From Lysinibacillus fusiformis (lineage in GTDB: Bacteria; Bacillota; Bacilli; Bacillales_A; Planococcaceae): a stretch of DNA of 64,000 nucleotides. Where the stretch lies: the NCBI RefSeq assembly GCF_002845985.1, contig NZ_PDFK01000001.1, forward strand, positions 744,001-808,000, read 5' to 3'. Shown one piece after another: positions 16,827 to 27,527 of this stretch; the first letter of the stretch is position 1; each line of letters starts with the position of its first letter. Under the pieces are notes generated by a model. That model worked only from the letters and a program-made list of their open reading frames with translations, was not told the DNA's origin and made no database searches. The position numbers and the translations under genes are program-made.

Positions 16827-18164
16827 TTACGCCTCCATTAATAATAATTCTGGCTCACTTAACAAACGCTTTAAGTGATTTAAAGCATTTTGTGCAGTGG
16901 CTCCATCGATCATACGATGATCAAAGCTCAATGATAATGCTAACACAGGTGCGGCTACAATTTCACCATTTTTTATTACAGGTTTTTCTGAAATTCGACC
17001 AATACCTAGTATAGCTACTTCAGGATGATTAATTACTGGCGTGAACCATTGTCCTCCCGCAGAGCCAATATTCGTAATGGACATGGAAGCACCTTTCATT
17101 TCATGTGGCGCAAGCTTGCCTTCACGGGCTTTCGTCGCTAACTCATTGATTTCATTAGACACTGCAAATACAGATTTGCGATCTGCATGCTTAATAACGG
17201 GTACTAATAGGCCTCTTTCAGTATCAGCAGCAATACCAATATTATAGTAATGCTTTTGAATAATTTCTTGCGTTGCATCATCTAATGAGCGGTTAAATTC
17301 AGGGAACTCGCGTAAAGTTGAAATAAGTGCTTTTACTACATATGGTAAATATGTTAATTTGACACCTTTTTCAGCAGCGATATCTTTGAATTTTTTACGA
17401 TGTGCTACAAGAGCTGTTACATCGACTTCATCCATAAGTGTAACATGCGGAGCTGTTTGTTTCGAGTGTACCATTGCTTTTGCAATCGCTTTTCGAATAC
17501 CAGACATTTTCTCACGAGTCTCTGGGAATTCCCCTTCAAGAACTACAGGTGCTGCTGGAGCTGCTGCCTCTTGCTGAACTGTTGCATCAATTGTTTCAAT
17601 AGTTGCCGTATCAGCCTCTACAGAGCCACCACCTTTTAAGAAGTTTTCAATATCTTCTTTTAAGATTCGACCATTTTTACCTGTACCCTTCACTTCACGG
17701 ATGTTAACATCTTTATCACGTGCAAATTTACGTACAGAAGGCATTGCAATCACACGTTTTGTTTCATCAATCACTGTCTCCGCTTTTTCAGGAGCTTTTT
17801 CTGGTGCCTTTTCCTCTTTAGCAGGAGCTTTCTCTACGTCCTGACCAGACTCTGCAGTTGCCTGAACTTGTGCTTCTGTTTTTTCTTCAGCATGATGATC
17901 ACCTTTTAGCTTTAAGTCCTCATAGCCAGGTGCATCCAAACGGATTAGGACATCGCCAACTACAGCAACTGTTCCTTCTCCTACTAAAACTTCCTCAACT
18001 GTTCCTTCAACTGGTGAAGGAATTTCTACTACCGCTTTATCATTTTGGACTTCACAAAGAATATCGTCTTCTTTTACTGTATCTCCAGCTTTAACGAACC
18101 ATTTCACGATTTCGCCTTCGTGAATTCCCTCGCCAATATCCGGTAATCTGAATTCAAATGCCAT
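16827..18164 (-). CDS. pdhC: Dihydrolipoyllysine acetyltransferase, E2 of pyruvate dehydrogenase
   Basis: A 445-residue core of the pyruvate dehydrogenase complex. It has one lipoyl domain with Lys43 in the NDKAVVEIP turn, an Ala/Pro/Glu/Lys linker, a peripheral-subunit binding domain ([18 protein letters not shown], about 142-160), a second linker and the acyltransferase domain ending in the active-site DHRMIDGA. Bacillus E2 likewise has a single lipoyl domain. It lies 47 bp after pdhB. Confidence 0.97.
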   Translation of the reverse strand: MAFEFRLPDIGEGIHEGEIVKWFVKAGDTVKEDDILCEVQNDKAVVEIPSPVEGTVEEVLVGEGTVAVVGDVLIRLDAPGYEDLKLKGDHHAEEKTEAQVQATAESGQDVEKAPAKEEKAPEKAPEKAETVIDETKRVIAMPSVRKFARDKDVNIREVKGTGKNGRILKEDIENFLKGGGSVEADTATIETIDATVQQEAAAPAAPVVLEGEFPETREKMSGIRKAIAKAMVHSKQTAPHVTLMDEVDVTALVAHRKKFKDIAAEKGVKLTYLPYVVKALISTLREFPEFNRSLDDATQEIIQKHYYNIGIAADTERGLLVPVIKHADRKSVFAVSNEINELATKAREGKLAPHEMKGASMSITNIGSAGGQWFTPVINHPEVAILGIGRISEKPVIKNGEIVAAPVLALSLSFDHRMIDGATAQNALNHLKRLLSEPELLLMEA

Positions 18165-18211
18165 GTGTACCCATCCTTTCTAGTTACTGTTGTTCAAGTT
18201 TAGAAGCTTTA

Positions 18212-19189
18212 TTAGAATGTTAAAACTTTTTTCGCTGTTTCCATTACATCTTTGTAGTTTGGTAACCAAACACCTTCAGCTTGTGGGAATGGGTACACAG
18301 TATCTGGTGCAGCCACACGAAGAACAGGAGCTTCTAAGCTTAAAATTGCGCGCTCTGTAATTTCTGCTACTACGTTTGCAGCGATACCTGCTTGTTTTTG
18401 AGCTTCTTGGACAACGATTGCACGACCTGTTTTTTCAACTGATGCGATAATTGTTTCCACATCGATCGGTTGAATTGTACGTAGATCAATGACCTCTACA
18501 GAATGTCCTTCTTTTTCTAGTTCTTCAGCAGCCTTTAAGCTTTCATGAACCATTAAACCGTAAGCAACAATTGTTAAATCAGTACCTTCACGTTTTACAT
18601 CTGCTTTTCCTAGTGGAATTTCGTATGCTTCTTCAGGTACTTCTTCACGGAATGAACGGTATAGTTTTAAATGCTCTAAGAAAATAACTGGGTTGTCATT
18701 ACGGATAGATGAAATAAGTAAACCTTTTGCATCATATGGTGTTGATGGAACAACAACTGTTAATCCTGGTTGTGCTGTCATTAAGCTTTCTAAGCTATCA
18801 GAGTGCATTTCAGGTGTGTGCACACCACCACCAAATGGTGAACGGATTGTTACTGGTGCATTATATACCCCGCCACTACGGTAGCTCATACGTGCTAATT
18901 GACCACTGATTGAATCCATTACTTCATAAACGAAACCGAAGAATTGAATTTCAGGAACTGGACGGAATCCTTGAAGAGAAAGACCGATTGCTAAGCCACC
19001 AATACCTGATTCTGCTAATGGTGTATCAAAAACGCGATCAACCCCAAATTCTTTTTGTAGGCCTTCTGTCGCGCGGAATACCCCACCGTTGACACCTACA
19101 TCTTCCCCGAATACAAGAACGTTTTCATCATTCTTTAATTCTGTGCGAAGTGCATCTGTAATTGCTTGAATCATCGTCATTTGTGCCAT
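18212..19189 (-). CDS. pdhB: Pyruvate dehydrogenase E1 beta subunit
   Basis: A 325-residue transketolase-type beta subunit that completes the thiamine diphosphate site with PdhA. Marks are the N-terminal [16 protein letters not shown], the Glu-containing [20 protein letters not shown], and the C-terminal [11 protein letters not shown] domain. It begins three bases after the pdhA stop, so the two E1 subunits are translationally linked. Confidence 0.97.
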   Translation of the reverse strand: MAQMTMIQAITDALRTELKNDENVLVFGEDVGVNGGVFRATEGLQKEFGVDRVFDTPLAESGIGGLAIGLSLQGFRPVPEIQFFGFVYEVMDSISGQLARMSYRSGGVYNAPVTIRSPFGGGVHTPEMHSDSLESLMTAQPGLTVVVPSTPYDAKGLLISSIRNDNPVIFLEHLKLYRSFREEVPEEAYEIPLGKADVKREGTDLTIVAYGLMVHESLKAAEELEKEGHSVEVIDLRTIQPIDVETIIASVEKTGRAIVVQEAQKQAGIAANVVAEITERAILSLEAPVLRVAAPDTVYPFPQAEGVWLPNYKDVMETAKKVLTF

Positions 19190-19192
19190 AGG

Positions 19193-20311
<1,119 letters not shown>

Positions 20312-20376
20312 TCACATCTCCCTTTCAGCTGTATTAAAATAAATCACCTTTTTAACTAGTACAACTTATTCTTGAA

Positions 20377-20392
20377 ATTCAGTATACTGAAT
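20377..20392. promoter_or_regulatory. Perfect 16-bp palindrome over the pdh -10 box
   Basis: ATTCAGTATACTGAAT is fully self-complementary and contains the -10 hexamer of the pdh promoter. A related imperfect site, TACTG-TAT-CAGTA, lies upstream at 20472-20484. This arrangement fits a repressor operator, but I cannot name the protein. Confidence 0.5.
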
Positions 20393-20409
20393 AAAATACT
20401 GTCGGTCAA
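20381..20409 (-). promoter_or_regulatory. SigA promoter of pdhABCD
   Basis: Minus strand TTGACC (20409-20404), exactly 17 bases, then TATACT (20386-20381), about 73 bp ahead of the pdhA start. The remaining upstream DNA to 20702 holds no gene and should contain the divergent deformylase promoter. Confidence 0.8.
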
Positions 20410-20702
20410 TCATCTATTACTGCTCTATACAAAGATTTTTTCTAGAATAACAATCAAACATTGCTGTCCTATACTGTATCAGTAATATTCAAATTCTGTA
20501 TTACAACACCTTATTTACACCGTACAGCTCATACGTTTTCTCACAGCTTTTCCCCTAGTAGAATACCCCATTCTCGAAAATCTAATAGCATTAGAAAAAT
20601 TTTTTGAGTATATTCAAATAAGGTCTTTTTTCATGTGATTGTTTTAAGACGTGATGTATACTTATTAATAAGGCACTACAAAGTTGAAAGGAAGATTACT
20701 AT

Positions 20703-21260
20703 ATGATTTTAATGGATGATATTATCCGCGAAGGTCATCCGACTTTACGCACAAAAGCAGAGGAAGTTAAATTCCCTTTAACTGATGAAACAAGAAAGCT
20801 TGCAGAGGATATGCTTCAATATTTAATCAACAGCCAAGATCCTGAAATGGCCGAAAAATATAATTTGCGTAGTGGCATTGGCTTAGCTGCCAATCAGGTA
20901 AATTGCTTACAGCGTATGTTTGCCCTTCATTTAAAAGATGAGGCTGGCGAACAATTAAGCTTTGTGGCCATTAATCCAAAGATCGTTAGCCACTCTGTCG
21001 AAAACACATACCTATCAGCAGGAGAAGGATGTCTTTCTGTTGATCGTAATATTCCTGGGTATGTGCCACGTCATGCACGCATCACAGTAAAATTTAAAAC
21101 AATTGATGGTGAAGAGAAAAAGATGCGCCTTAAAGGATTGCCAGCTATTGCATTTCAGCATGAATTAGACCATCTGAATGGTGTTATGTTTTATGACCGA
21201 ATTAATGAAAAAAATCCATTTGCCGAAATACCAGATTCAATCCCATATGAGCGAGACTAA
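20703..21260 (+). CDS. def: Peptide deformylase
   Basis: A 185-residue type 2 metalloenzyme that removes the N-formyl group from new proteins. All three family motifs are seen: GIGLAANQ (around residue 60), EGCLSV (Cys metal ligand) and QHELDHLNG (two His ligands and catalytic Glu). Length and insertion suit the Gram-positive class, like B. subtilis YkrB. Divergent from pdhA as in other Bacillales. RBS AAAGGAAG lies eight bases before the ATG. Confidence 0.95.
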   Translation: MILMDDIIREGHPTLRTKAEEVKFPLTDETRKLAEDMLQYLINSQDPEMAEKYNLRSGIGLAANQVNCLQRMFALHLKDEAGEQLSFVAINPKIVSHSVENTYLSAGEGCLSVDRNIPGYVPRHARITVKFKTIDGEEKKMRLKGLPAIAFQHELDHLNGVMFYDRINEKNPFAEIPDSIPYERD

Positions 21261-21305
21261 AAACAAACCTCGGCAGTTATCCACATCTGCCGAGGTTTGT
21301 TTTGT
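21261..21305. terminator. Bidirectional terminator between def and phnX
   Basis: Perfect 16-bp stem (21261-21276 with 21287-21302) starting at the def stop and ending at the phnX stop; A-rich on the left and T-rich on the right. Confidence 0.92.
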
Positions 21306-22100
21306 TTATATTCTAGTTATACGTTCATTAATCGTTTCAATTAACGCAGGTAGCTCTGCCATAGTTTCAATCGTATAATGAGCGCCAGTTTCTTCAAAAA
21401 TGCATTTCGTTTTCGCTATCACTTGCTGTTGTTCTTCAGCAGTTAATGCTTGGAACTCTGCTTCAGAAAGTCCCATTTCTGAACTTCCAATAATAACACC
21501 AACAGCCCAAACACCTGCATTCAAGGCCTCCATTATATCTGAGGTTGTATCGCCAACCTTCACAACTTGCTTTGTTGCTTTTGACCCTAATGCCTCCATA
21601 TTTTTAAAAATCATGAATGGGTATGGTCGTCCTTTATCCCCTACCTGTGTAGGTGTTACGAAAAAATCAGGTTGATAACCCTTGTCAGCTGCATGTCTTG
21701 TCACTACTTCCATCATGGAATCAGTATAGCCTGTCGTTGAGCCAATTCGAATTCCCGCTTCTCTCAATTGCTGTACGGTCGCTTTCACATGCTGGATAGG
21801 ATCTGTATAAGTTGCCAACGATTCCATTAACTTTGTTTCGAACTGCTTGTATAATGCACTTACATTTTCTTCTGTAAAGGCTTGTCCATGCACACGTTGC
21901 CATTCTTCAGCAATTCTTGGCATTTCCAGCATCGTACGAATATGGTCAATTTTCAGCATCCCCATTGGTTTACGAGCCTCTTCCAGTGTAACTTTGACAC
22001 CTGCATCTTCAAAAATTGTTAAAAAAACATTTACAGGGGCAAAGCAACCAAAATCTACTGCTGTTCCTGCCCAATCCAAAATAACCGTTTCAATTTTCAT
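21306..22100 (-). CDS. phnX: Phosphonoacetaldehyde hydrolase (phosphonatase)
   Basis: A 264-residue HAD-superfamily enzyme that cleaves the C-P bond of phosphonoacetaldehyde to acetaldehyde and phosphate. The nucleophile is Asp9 in ILDWAGTAVD, the Schiff-base lysine is Lys50 in GMLKIDHI, and the Mg-binding VGDTTSDIMEA follows later. It overlaps phnW by 11 bases and is the last gene of the AEP operon, giving the final step of the pathway. Confidence 0.96.
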   Translation of the reverse strand: MKIETVILDWAGTAVDFGCFAPVNVFLTIFEDAGVKVTLEEARKPMGMLKIDHIRTMLEMPRIAEEWQRVHGQAFTEENVSALYKQFETKLMESLATYTDPIQHVKATVQQLREAGIRIGSTTGYTDSMMEVVTRHAADKGYQPDFFVTPTQVGDKGRPYPFMIFKNMEALGSKATKQVVKVGDTTSDIMEALNAGVWAVGVIIGSSEMGLSEAEFQALTAEEQQQVIAKTKCIFEETGAHYTIETMAELPALIETINERITRI

Positions 22101-23190
22101 TCGTTTTCACCACCATATAATTTTCTATAACCTCACATAACGTCAGCATATCTTCCTCATGAATATCACCAATATTGCCAATACGGAATGTATCCACATC
22201 AGTCAACTTACCAGGATAGATGACAAAACCCGCTTTTTTCATTTCCTGATAAAAATGCTCAAAAGTAAACTCATTGTGTGGGAATAAAAATGTTGTAATA
22301 ATAGGTGATTGAAGCTCTTTTGAAACGTACGCTTCAAACCCAAGCACTGACAAACGAGAGCGAAGTATATGATTATTATGCGCATAGCGCTTATAGCGGG
22401 CATCGATTCCACCTTCATCGATTAACTCCTCAAGCGCCTTCGCAAAAGCTGCCACTACATGAGTAGGTGATGTGAAACGCCACTTTCCATCTTGCTTCAT
22501 CACTTCCCATTGGCTATACAAGTCTAATGCTACGCTACGGGCTTGTCCTTTACATTTTTCTAAAGCTTTTGTGTTCGCGATAACAAATCCAAAACCTGGC
22601 ACACCTTGAATACATTTATTGGCACTACTAATGCAAAAATCAATATGCAAATTGGATACATCCATCGGTACACCACCAAAGCTACTCATCGCATCCACGA
22701 TAAACGTTTTATCGAATGAATGAACAACTTCTCCTATTTCCTTTATTGGATTTAAAATACCAGTAGTTGTCTCACAATGCACTACGGCTACATGTGTAAT
22801 ACTTGCATCTTTTTCAAGAAAAGCTTGAACTTCTAATGATGATGGCTGTTCATCGTAAGGGACACTATAAACAACATGTTGTAACTTTAAAACGTTAGCC
22901 ATTTCAACAATTCGCTCACCATAAGCACCATTTGTTAGAATTAGTACTTTATCGTTATCACCAATCGCAGTTGTTAGTACAGACTCTACGACAAAGCTTC
23001 CACTTCCTTGCATAAGCACCGTGGTATATTCAGGCTCCTCGACATGAGCTAACGCTAAAAGTTGCTTGCGAATCACTTGTGTCACATTTTTATAGTCGTC
23101 ATCCCATGTACAACGATCTTTTAACATTTCCTGTTTTACCGCTTCAGTTGTTGTCAATGGTCCTGGTGTCAATAATTTATAGTTACTCAT
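22090..23190 (-). CDS. phnW: 2-aminoethylphosphonate-pyruvate transaminase
   Basis: A 366-residue fold-type I PLP aminotransferase that turns 2-aminoethylphosphonate and pyruvate into phosphonoacetaldehyde and alanine. The N-terminus LLTPGPLTTT and the PLP lysine Lys192 in SSANKCIQGVPG are characteristic. It precedes phnX and follows the transporter genes, completing import plus degradation in one operon. Confidence 0.96.
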   Translation of the reverse strand: MSNYKLLTPGPLTTTEAVKQEMLKDRCTWDDDYKNVTQVIRKQLLALAHVEEPEYTTVLMQGSGSFVVESVLTTAIGDNDKVLILTNGAYGERIVEMANVLKLQHVVYSVPYDEQPSSLEVQAFLEKDASITHVAVVHCETTTGILNPIKEIGEVVHSFDKTFIVDAMSSFGGVPMDVSNLHIDFCISSANKCIQGVPGFGFVIANTKALEKCKGQARSVALDLYSQWEVMKQDGKWRFTSPTHVVAAFAKALEELIDEGGIDARYKRYAHNNHILRSRLSVLGFEAYVSKELQSPIITTFLFPHNEFTFEHFYQEMKKAGFVIYPGKLTDVDTFRIGNIGDIHEEDMLTLCEVIENYMVVKTNEN

Positions 23191-23203
23191 CTGCTATAAC
23201 TCC

Positions 23204-24190
23204 TTATCGCTGCGCTTCTTTAAAGAAGGCTTGATGTTTTTCTAATAAATCAACCGTTAATGTTGTATCCCATTTTTTTAAATAAGCTGGAACATACTCA
23301 TCCTTTACCTGTTCCCCTTCATATAGAGCTACAGGATACTGCTCCAATAAACCACTGCGAGCCTCCGTTGCGATCACCTTTGCCATTTCTTTAGCTAAAG
23401 CTTCATCACCTTCTTTATCCACAACAGCCACAGATTCCGTTAAAGTGAAGTTTCCTTCTGTCGGGTCAATATATTCAATCGGCAATCCTTCGTTTTTAGC
23501 ATCAATCGCTTGAATACGTAAACCAAAGCCTGCAGCAACCTCACCAGTTTTCACCTTTTTGATAGGGCCAGAACCTGAGCTTTCAATATGTGGGCCAGCA
23601 TTTTTAATTAAATCAGCTAACACCTTTTGTCCTTCATCGTCACCATATTCCTTTATAATGGCTTGTACTAAAAGCCAGCCTGTTGAGGAATCCATAATAT
23701 TTGGGAAGGATACTAATTCCTTGTAAGCAGGGTCTGTCAAATCCTTAATCGATTTCGGTACTGCTAGCCCTTTTTGTTGCAATATTTCTGTATTAATAAA
23801 GATGGAGCCAATATTGCCTAAAATTGGCAGTGCATATGTAACTCCTCCATCAAGCGGCTTTAAGTCCGAAGAAATATCTACAAACATGGCTTTAGAGGTT
23901 TGAGCACTTTCTATAAAATAGGAAGCCATCGTGACAACATCTGCTTCAATATCTGTCCCTTCTGCCATCATTTTGCCACCTAACTCAGAAGTACCGAATG
24001 ATTGGATTAAATACTTACCTTGATAGCCCTTATCATCTAATGTGGATTCCATTACTTCAATTGCTTCATCATCAGCATTTGAATAAATAATGACTTGCTC
24101 TTTGGAATCAGCTGCAGCCCCTCCACACGCAGCTAAAACAACCCCCGCTGCACTAATTGTCCCTAACATCATGCTTGTTGACTTGTTCAT
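23204..24190 (-). CDS. Binding lipoprotein of the 2-aminoethylphosphonate ABC transporter
   Basis: A 328-residue extracellular binding protein of the iron/AEP-type family (extracellular solute-binding family 1/6), similar in setting to PhnS. The signal ends at lipobox VLAAC with Cys22. Mature start is QVIIYSNADDEA, and a serine/glycine-rich ligand loop SSGSGPIK lies near residue 205. It overlaps the permease stop by four bases. AEP specificity is inferred from the adjacent phnWX. Confidence 0.85.
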   Translation of the reverse strand: MNKSTSMMLGTISAAGVVLAACGGAAADSKEQVIIYSNADDEAIEVMESTLDDKGYQGKYLIQSFGTSELGGKMMAEGTDIEADVVTMASYFIESAQTSKAMFVDISSDLKPLDGGVTYALPILGNIGSIFINTEILQQKGLAVPKSIKDLTDPAYKELVSFPNIMDSSTGWLLVQAIIKEYGDDEGQKVLADLIKNAGPHIESSGSGPIKKVKTGEVAAGFGLRIQAIDAKNEGLPIEYIDPTEGNFTLTESVAVVDKEGDEALAKEMAKVIATEARSGLLEQYPVALYEGEQVKDEYVPAYLKKWDTTLTVDLLEKHQAFFKEAQR

Positions 24191-25818
24191 TTTGATATCT
24201 CCTCCGCTTTTTCTTTATGTGCTGTTATATAATCACAACCTAATTTCACAATGAGGTTTGTACATAAAATGAATATTGATAGTACGAAAATATCGGTGTA
24301 CTTTGCGAAATGCTGAAGCTCTTTGATGCGTGTTGAGACAAGCATTGTCTTCGTGCTGACAAGGAAAATAACACCACTAACCGTGACCATAGCATTTAAA
24401 AAAAAGTAACTAAACATTTGATAAATCGTTGGTCTAATATTCGGCAAAATAATTCGTCTAACGGTTTTTAACCAAGAATCCTTTAATAGCTCAGCTGTCA
24501 CCTCCCATGTAGGGTCCATCTTTTGTAATGAATTTTTCGCCATTAAATAAGGTGTCGTAAAAAAATGAACAATATTACATGCAACAATGATGAAAAATGT
24601 ACCTTTTAATGAACTTCCATTAAAGAAAAACAAGTAGGACAATCCAAGCACCATTCCTGGTACTGTATTTGTAATCATGGAGGCTACATCTAAGCTTTTT
24701 CTTCCTTTTAACGGTGTCCGAACATTGAGTAGCGCTGACAGAAATGTAATGACCACGCCTAATATAGCCGTTAATACTGCCACGATAAGAGAATTGACAT
24801 ATACCTTTATTAAATCCTTCTCTGCTAGTACATTTTGAACATGCTCTAATGTAAAGCTGAAGTTATATGGATAGCCTTTCGTAAAAGGCACAATAAACAT
24901 CGTTGCAAAAATGATGAATACGATCGTCACACAGACAATTGAATAAATAGTAAACAACGTGTCACGCAGACGATGCTTTACAAGGTCACTTCGCCCACCT
25001 TGTTTATAGTGAAAATTGAAACGCTCTAAAATTGTTAATAGGGCAACACCAAGTACGGCAGGTACTAGCATTAACACTGATATCACTGCGCCACGCTCAA
25101 AATGGACAATGGAGCCTAACATCGCTTGATAAAGTTCAGTGGCAATCACTGTGTAATTTCCACCAACAGATGCGGGTATACCAAAGTCTGTGAAGCTTAA
25201 AATAAACGTTAAAATAAAAGCACCACCAATCGTACCTAACATTGGACGGAATACAGTATGATAAAAGCGACGAAGTGAATGATCATGCATTAACATGGAA
25301 ACCAGTAAAAATCGTTTGTCGATATATTGCATGGAGTTTTGCATTAAAATAAAAGCGACTGGCAATGTGTATAAAACGTAACCAAGCACCAAACCGTTGT
25401 ACCCGTAAATTGTAAAAAGGGGTTGCCCCACTAATTTCGTTAGAATTCCTTGATTACCAAATGTATAAATCAGCACAAAACCATAGGTGATGGTTGGCAG
25501 AAGCATGGGCAAAGTAATGCCTATTTGCACAAGCTTTTTCGCATGGCGATGCATCGTTGTAAAATGAACAGCATAGGCCAATAAAAAAGCTAAAATGGTT
25601 GTAATCACTGAGGCTACAAAAGAAACTTTAAAGCTATTGATAAAGGCTTCTCGAATTTCGATATTTTGTAAAGCATCTATATAATTTTGAATGGTCACCA
25701 CATTTCCTATTTTGAAAGACTGCCAAAACATATAAAGTAATGGCACAATTAAAAAGAATAGGAAAAAAATAAGAATCGGTAGAAAAATCAATTTCATCAT
25801 TTTATTCGTTTTAAGCAT
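24187..25818 (-). CDS. 2-aminoethylphosphonate ABC permease, two fused domains
   Basis: About 543 residues with around twelve membrane helices. Two BPD/MetI-type permease domains are joined head to tail (roughly 1-265 and 290-543), each with an EAA-like loop, for example LKTVRRIILPNIRPTIYQ in the second. In enteric PhnUV these are two genes; fusion is common in iron-type transporters. ATG at 25818 is used, with GGAG six bases upstream, overlapping the ATPase end by eight bases; an in-frame TTG at 25830 is less well placed. Confidence 0.85.
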   Translation of the reverse strand: MLKTNKMMKLIFLPILIFFLFFLIVPLLYMFWQSFKIGNVVTIQNYIDALQNIEIREAFINSFKVSFVASVITTILAFLLAYAVHFTTMHRHAKKLVQIGITLPMLLPTITYGFVLIYTFGNQGILTKLVGQPLFTIYGYNGLVLGYVLYTLPVAFILMQNSMQYIDKRFLLVSMLMHDHSLRRFYHTVFRPMLGTIGGAFILTFILSFTDFGIPASVGGNYTVIATELYQAMLGSIVHFERGAVISVLMLVPAVLGVALLTILERFNFHYKQGGRSDLVKHRLRDTLFTIYSIVCVTIVFIIFATMFIVPFTKGYPYNFSFTLEHVQNVLAEKDLIKVYVNSLIVAVLTAILGVVITFLSALLNVRTPLKGRKSLDVASMITNTVPGMVLGLSYLFFFNGSSLKGTFFIIVACNIVHFFTTPYLMAKNSLQKMDPTWEVTAELLKDSWLKTVRRIILPNIRPTIYQMFSYFFLNAMVTVSGVIFLVSTKTMLVSTRIKELQHFAKYTDIFVLSIFILCTNLIVKLGCDYITAHKEKAEEISK

Positions 25819-26563
25819 ATGTTTCTCCAAACAATTGATAGATGTTATGTCGCTTAATATGAAGCTGCCTTAAAATAAAGTCCTCAATAAATTGATTTTT
25901 TGGTGCTGTTACTATTTCATGAGGCGTACCAAATTGAGCAACTGTTCCCTCATTAATAATCATGACTTTATCAGATAATGTGAGGGCTTCTTCTGGATCA
26001 TGTGTCACGATAATGGTTGTCAATTTAAATTCACGGGCAATAGATTTAATACGCTCCTTGATGGATTCCTTAATGACGCCATCTAATGCACTTAGTGGCT
26101 CATCTAACAATAGTATTTTAGGCTGCATCACAAGTGTCCTCGCAATGGAAACTCGTTGTTTTTGCCCACCAGATAATTCGTGAATCTTTTTCTGCAGATG
26201 AGGTGTTAGCTCTAAAAAATCGATATATTCTTGTATCTCCTCTTTGGACATTTGCACGTTCTTATTTTTCAAACCATAAACGATATTGTCGTATGCATTT
26301 AAATGAGGAAATAACGCAAAATCCTGAAACACAATATTAAACCCTCTTTCTTGCATCGACTGCTTGGATATATCTTGTCCATTGTAGACAAGCTGACCAG
26401 CCGTTTGATCTACAAGCCCTAAGATGATATTGAGCAAGGTAGTTTTACCACAACCACTTGGCCCTAGTAACGAAATGATTTCACCTGATTCGATGGTTAC
26501 GTTGATATCTACTAAAACTTTCTTATTTTTATAGCTTTTTGCGATATTTTTTAGCTCTAACAA
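25811..26563 (-). CDS. 2-aminoethylphosphonate ABC transporter ATPase
   Basis: About 250-residue ATPase of the PotA/FbpC group, like PhnT. Walker [11 protein letters not shown]-loop VFQDFALFPH, signature LSGGQKQR, Walker [13 protein letters not shown], switch His in VTHDPEEA. It is shorter than typical PotA and has only a short C-terminal extension after the ATPase fold. TTG at 26563 is preferred because AGGTG lies six bases before it; GTG at 26572 overlaps that site. First gene of the operon. Confidence 0.86.
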   Translation of the reverse strand: MLELKNIAKSYKNKKVLVDINVTIESGEIISLLGPSGCGKTTLLNIILGLVDQTAGQLVYNGQDISKQSMQERGFNIVFQDFALFPHLNAYDNIVYGLKNKNVQMSKEEIQEYIDFLELTPHLQKKIHELSGGQKQRVSIARTLVMQPKILLLDEPLSALDGVIKESIKERIKSIAREFKLTTIIVTHDPEEALTLSDKVMIINEGTVAQFGTPHEIVTAPKNQFIEDFILRQLHIKRHNIYQLFGETYA

Positions 26564-26626
26564 ATTGGTCACCTCTCTCAGTTCTTAGCTTTAGTATAGT
26601 GACCATTTGTAAAGGAAAATGCATTT

Positions 26627-26689
26627 TTGTGTAAATGTTGAGTAAATTCTGACTAAGTATTGACAAAGTTATGATTATTTTGAGTAAAT
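26627..26689. promoter_or_regulatory. Repeated TTGWGTAAAT sites between phn operon and deoR-type gene
   Basis: TTGTGTAAAT (26627-26636), TTGAGTAAAT (26638-26647) and TTGAGTAAAT (26680-26689) are same-direction copies, spaced 11 and 42 bp, i.e. about one and four helical turns. A consensus -35 TTGACA for the rightward gene lies between them at 26660-26665. Likely operator of the divergent DeoR regulator. Confidence 0.5.
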
Positions 26690-26708
26690 ATCTAGTAGAG
26701 GTGATAAC

Positions 26709-27482
26709 ATGTATATGATAGAAAGACAACATCAAATTTTGCAGTATGTAAGACAACATAAGGTTGTTAAGTTAGTAACACTCACAAAAGAATTTAATGT
26801 TTCGATGGAAACAATTCGCCGCGATGTCCAACAGCTGATGCATGATAAGAAAATTGAAAAGTTTTATGGGGGTATTAAATATATTGAGCCTGTTGAGGGA
26901 ATAATCGATCAAAGACTTCATGAGCAGTTAGCAGAGAAAATCGCCATTGCCAAAGCTTGTGCCTCACTCGTGGAAAATGGGGAGTGTATTTTTGTCGATA
27001 GTGGAACCACTACCTATCAAATGACCCCCTTTTTATTGAACAAGGAAAAATTAACAGTAGTAACAAACTCACTACCTATAGCATTTGATCTAATCGGCTC
27101 TAATATTGAGGTTATACTAATCGGTGGTAAAGTTCGTCATTCCGAAAAATCAGTGACATCGAATGAGTTTTTATTCCGCTTTGAACATTTGAATATCAAT
27201 AAAGCGTTTATATGTGCTAGTGGCGTTTCCATTGAAAAAGGTATTTCTGATTTTAGTTTGGATGAGGCAATTACTAGAAAACAAATTATCTCTATCTCCC
27301 AAACAGTTTACGTTGCTACAGATTCCTCCAAATTTAATAAGGATGTAGCGATTCAAGTTTGTCCTTTGACTGACGTAGATGTCATTATCACAGACAATGC
27401 ACTTTCTAAAAAGACGATTCAGCATTTTTCCGATAAAAGCGTTCAAATAAAAGTCGTCAACATTGAGGAAAACCAGTCATAA
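26709..27482 (+). CDS. DeoR-family transcriptional regulator, probably of the AEP operon
   Basis: A 257-residue DeoR/GlpR repressor. The N-terminal winged HTH includes VTLTKEFNVSMETIRRDVQQL (about 23-43); the C-terminal DeoRC sensor has the sugar-phosphate-like site IFVDSGTTTYQM near residue 98, VVTNSLPIA, and VATDSSKF. Such proteins usually sense a phosphorylated metabolite. It is divergent from the AEP operon with repeated 10-bp sites between, so it probably controls it, possibly with a phosphonate ligand (inference). Confidence 0.83.
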   Translation: MYMIERQHQILQYVRQHKVVKLVTLTKEFNVSMETIRRDVQQLMHDKKIEKFYGGIKYIEPVEGIIDQRLHEQLAEKIAIAKACASLVENGECIFVDSGTTTYQMTPFLLNKEKLTVVTNSLPIAFDLIGSNIEVILIGGKVRHSEKSVTSNEFLFRFEHLNINKAFICASGVSIEKGISDFSLDEAITRKQIISISQTVYVATDSSKFNKDVAIQVCPLTDVDVIITDNALSKKTIQHFSDKSVQIKVVNIEENQS

Positions 27483-27483
27483 T

Positions 27484-27527
27484 AAAAAACAACTAGTTGA
27501 AATTTTTCCAACTAGTTGTTTTTTTAT
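27484..27527. terminator. Terminator between the DeoR gene and the HAD gene
   Basis: AACAACTAGTTG pairs with CAACTAGTTGTT across an eight- to nine-base loop, with an A run at left and a seven-T run at right; it serves both converging genes. Confidence 0.88.

Noticed and set aside
20410-20702. Looked for a T-box or other riboswitch upstream of pdhA and def
   Set aside because: No specifier or T-box bulge sequence, only short symmetric sites.
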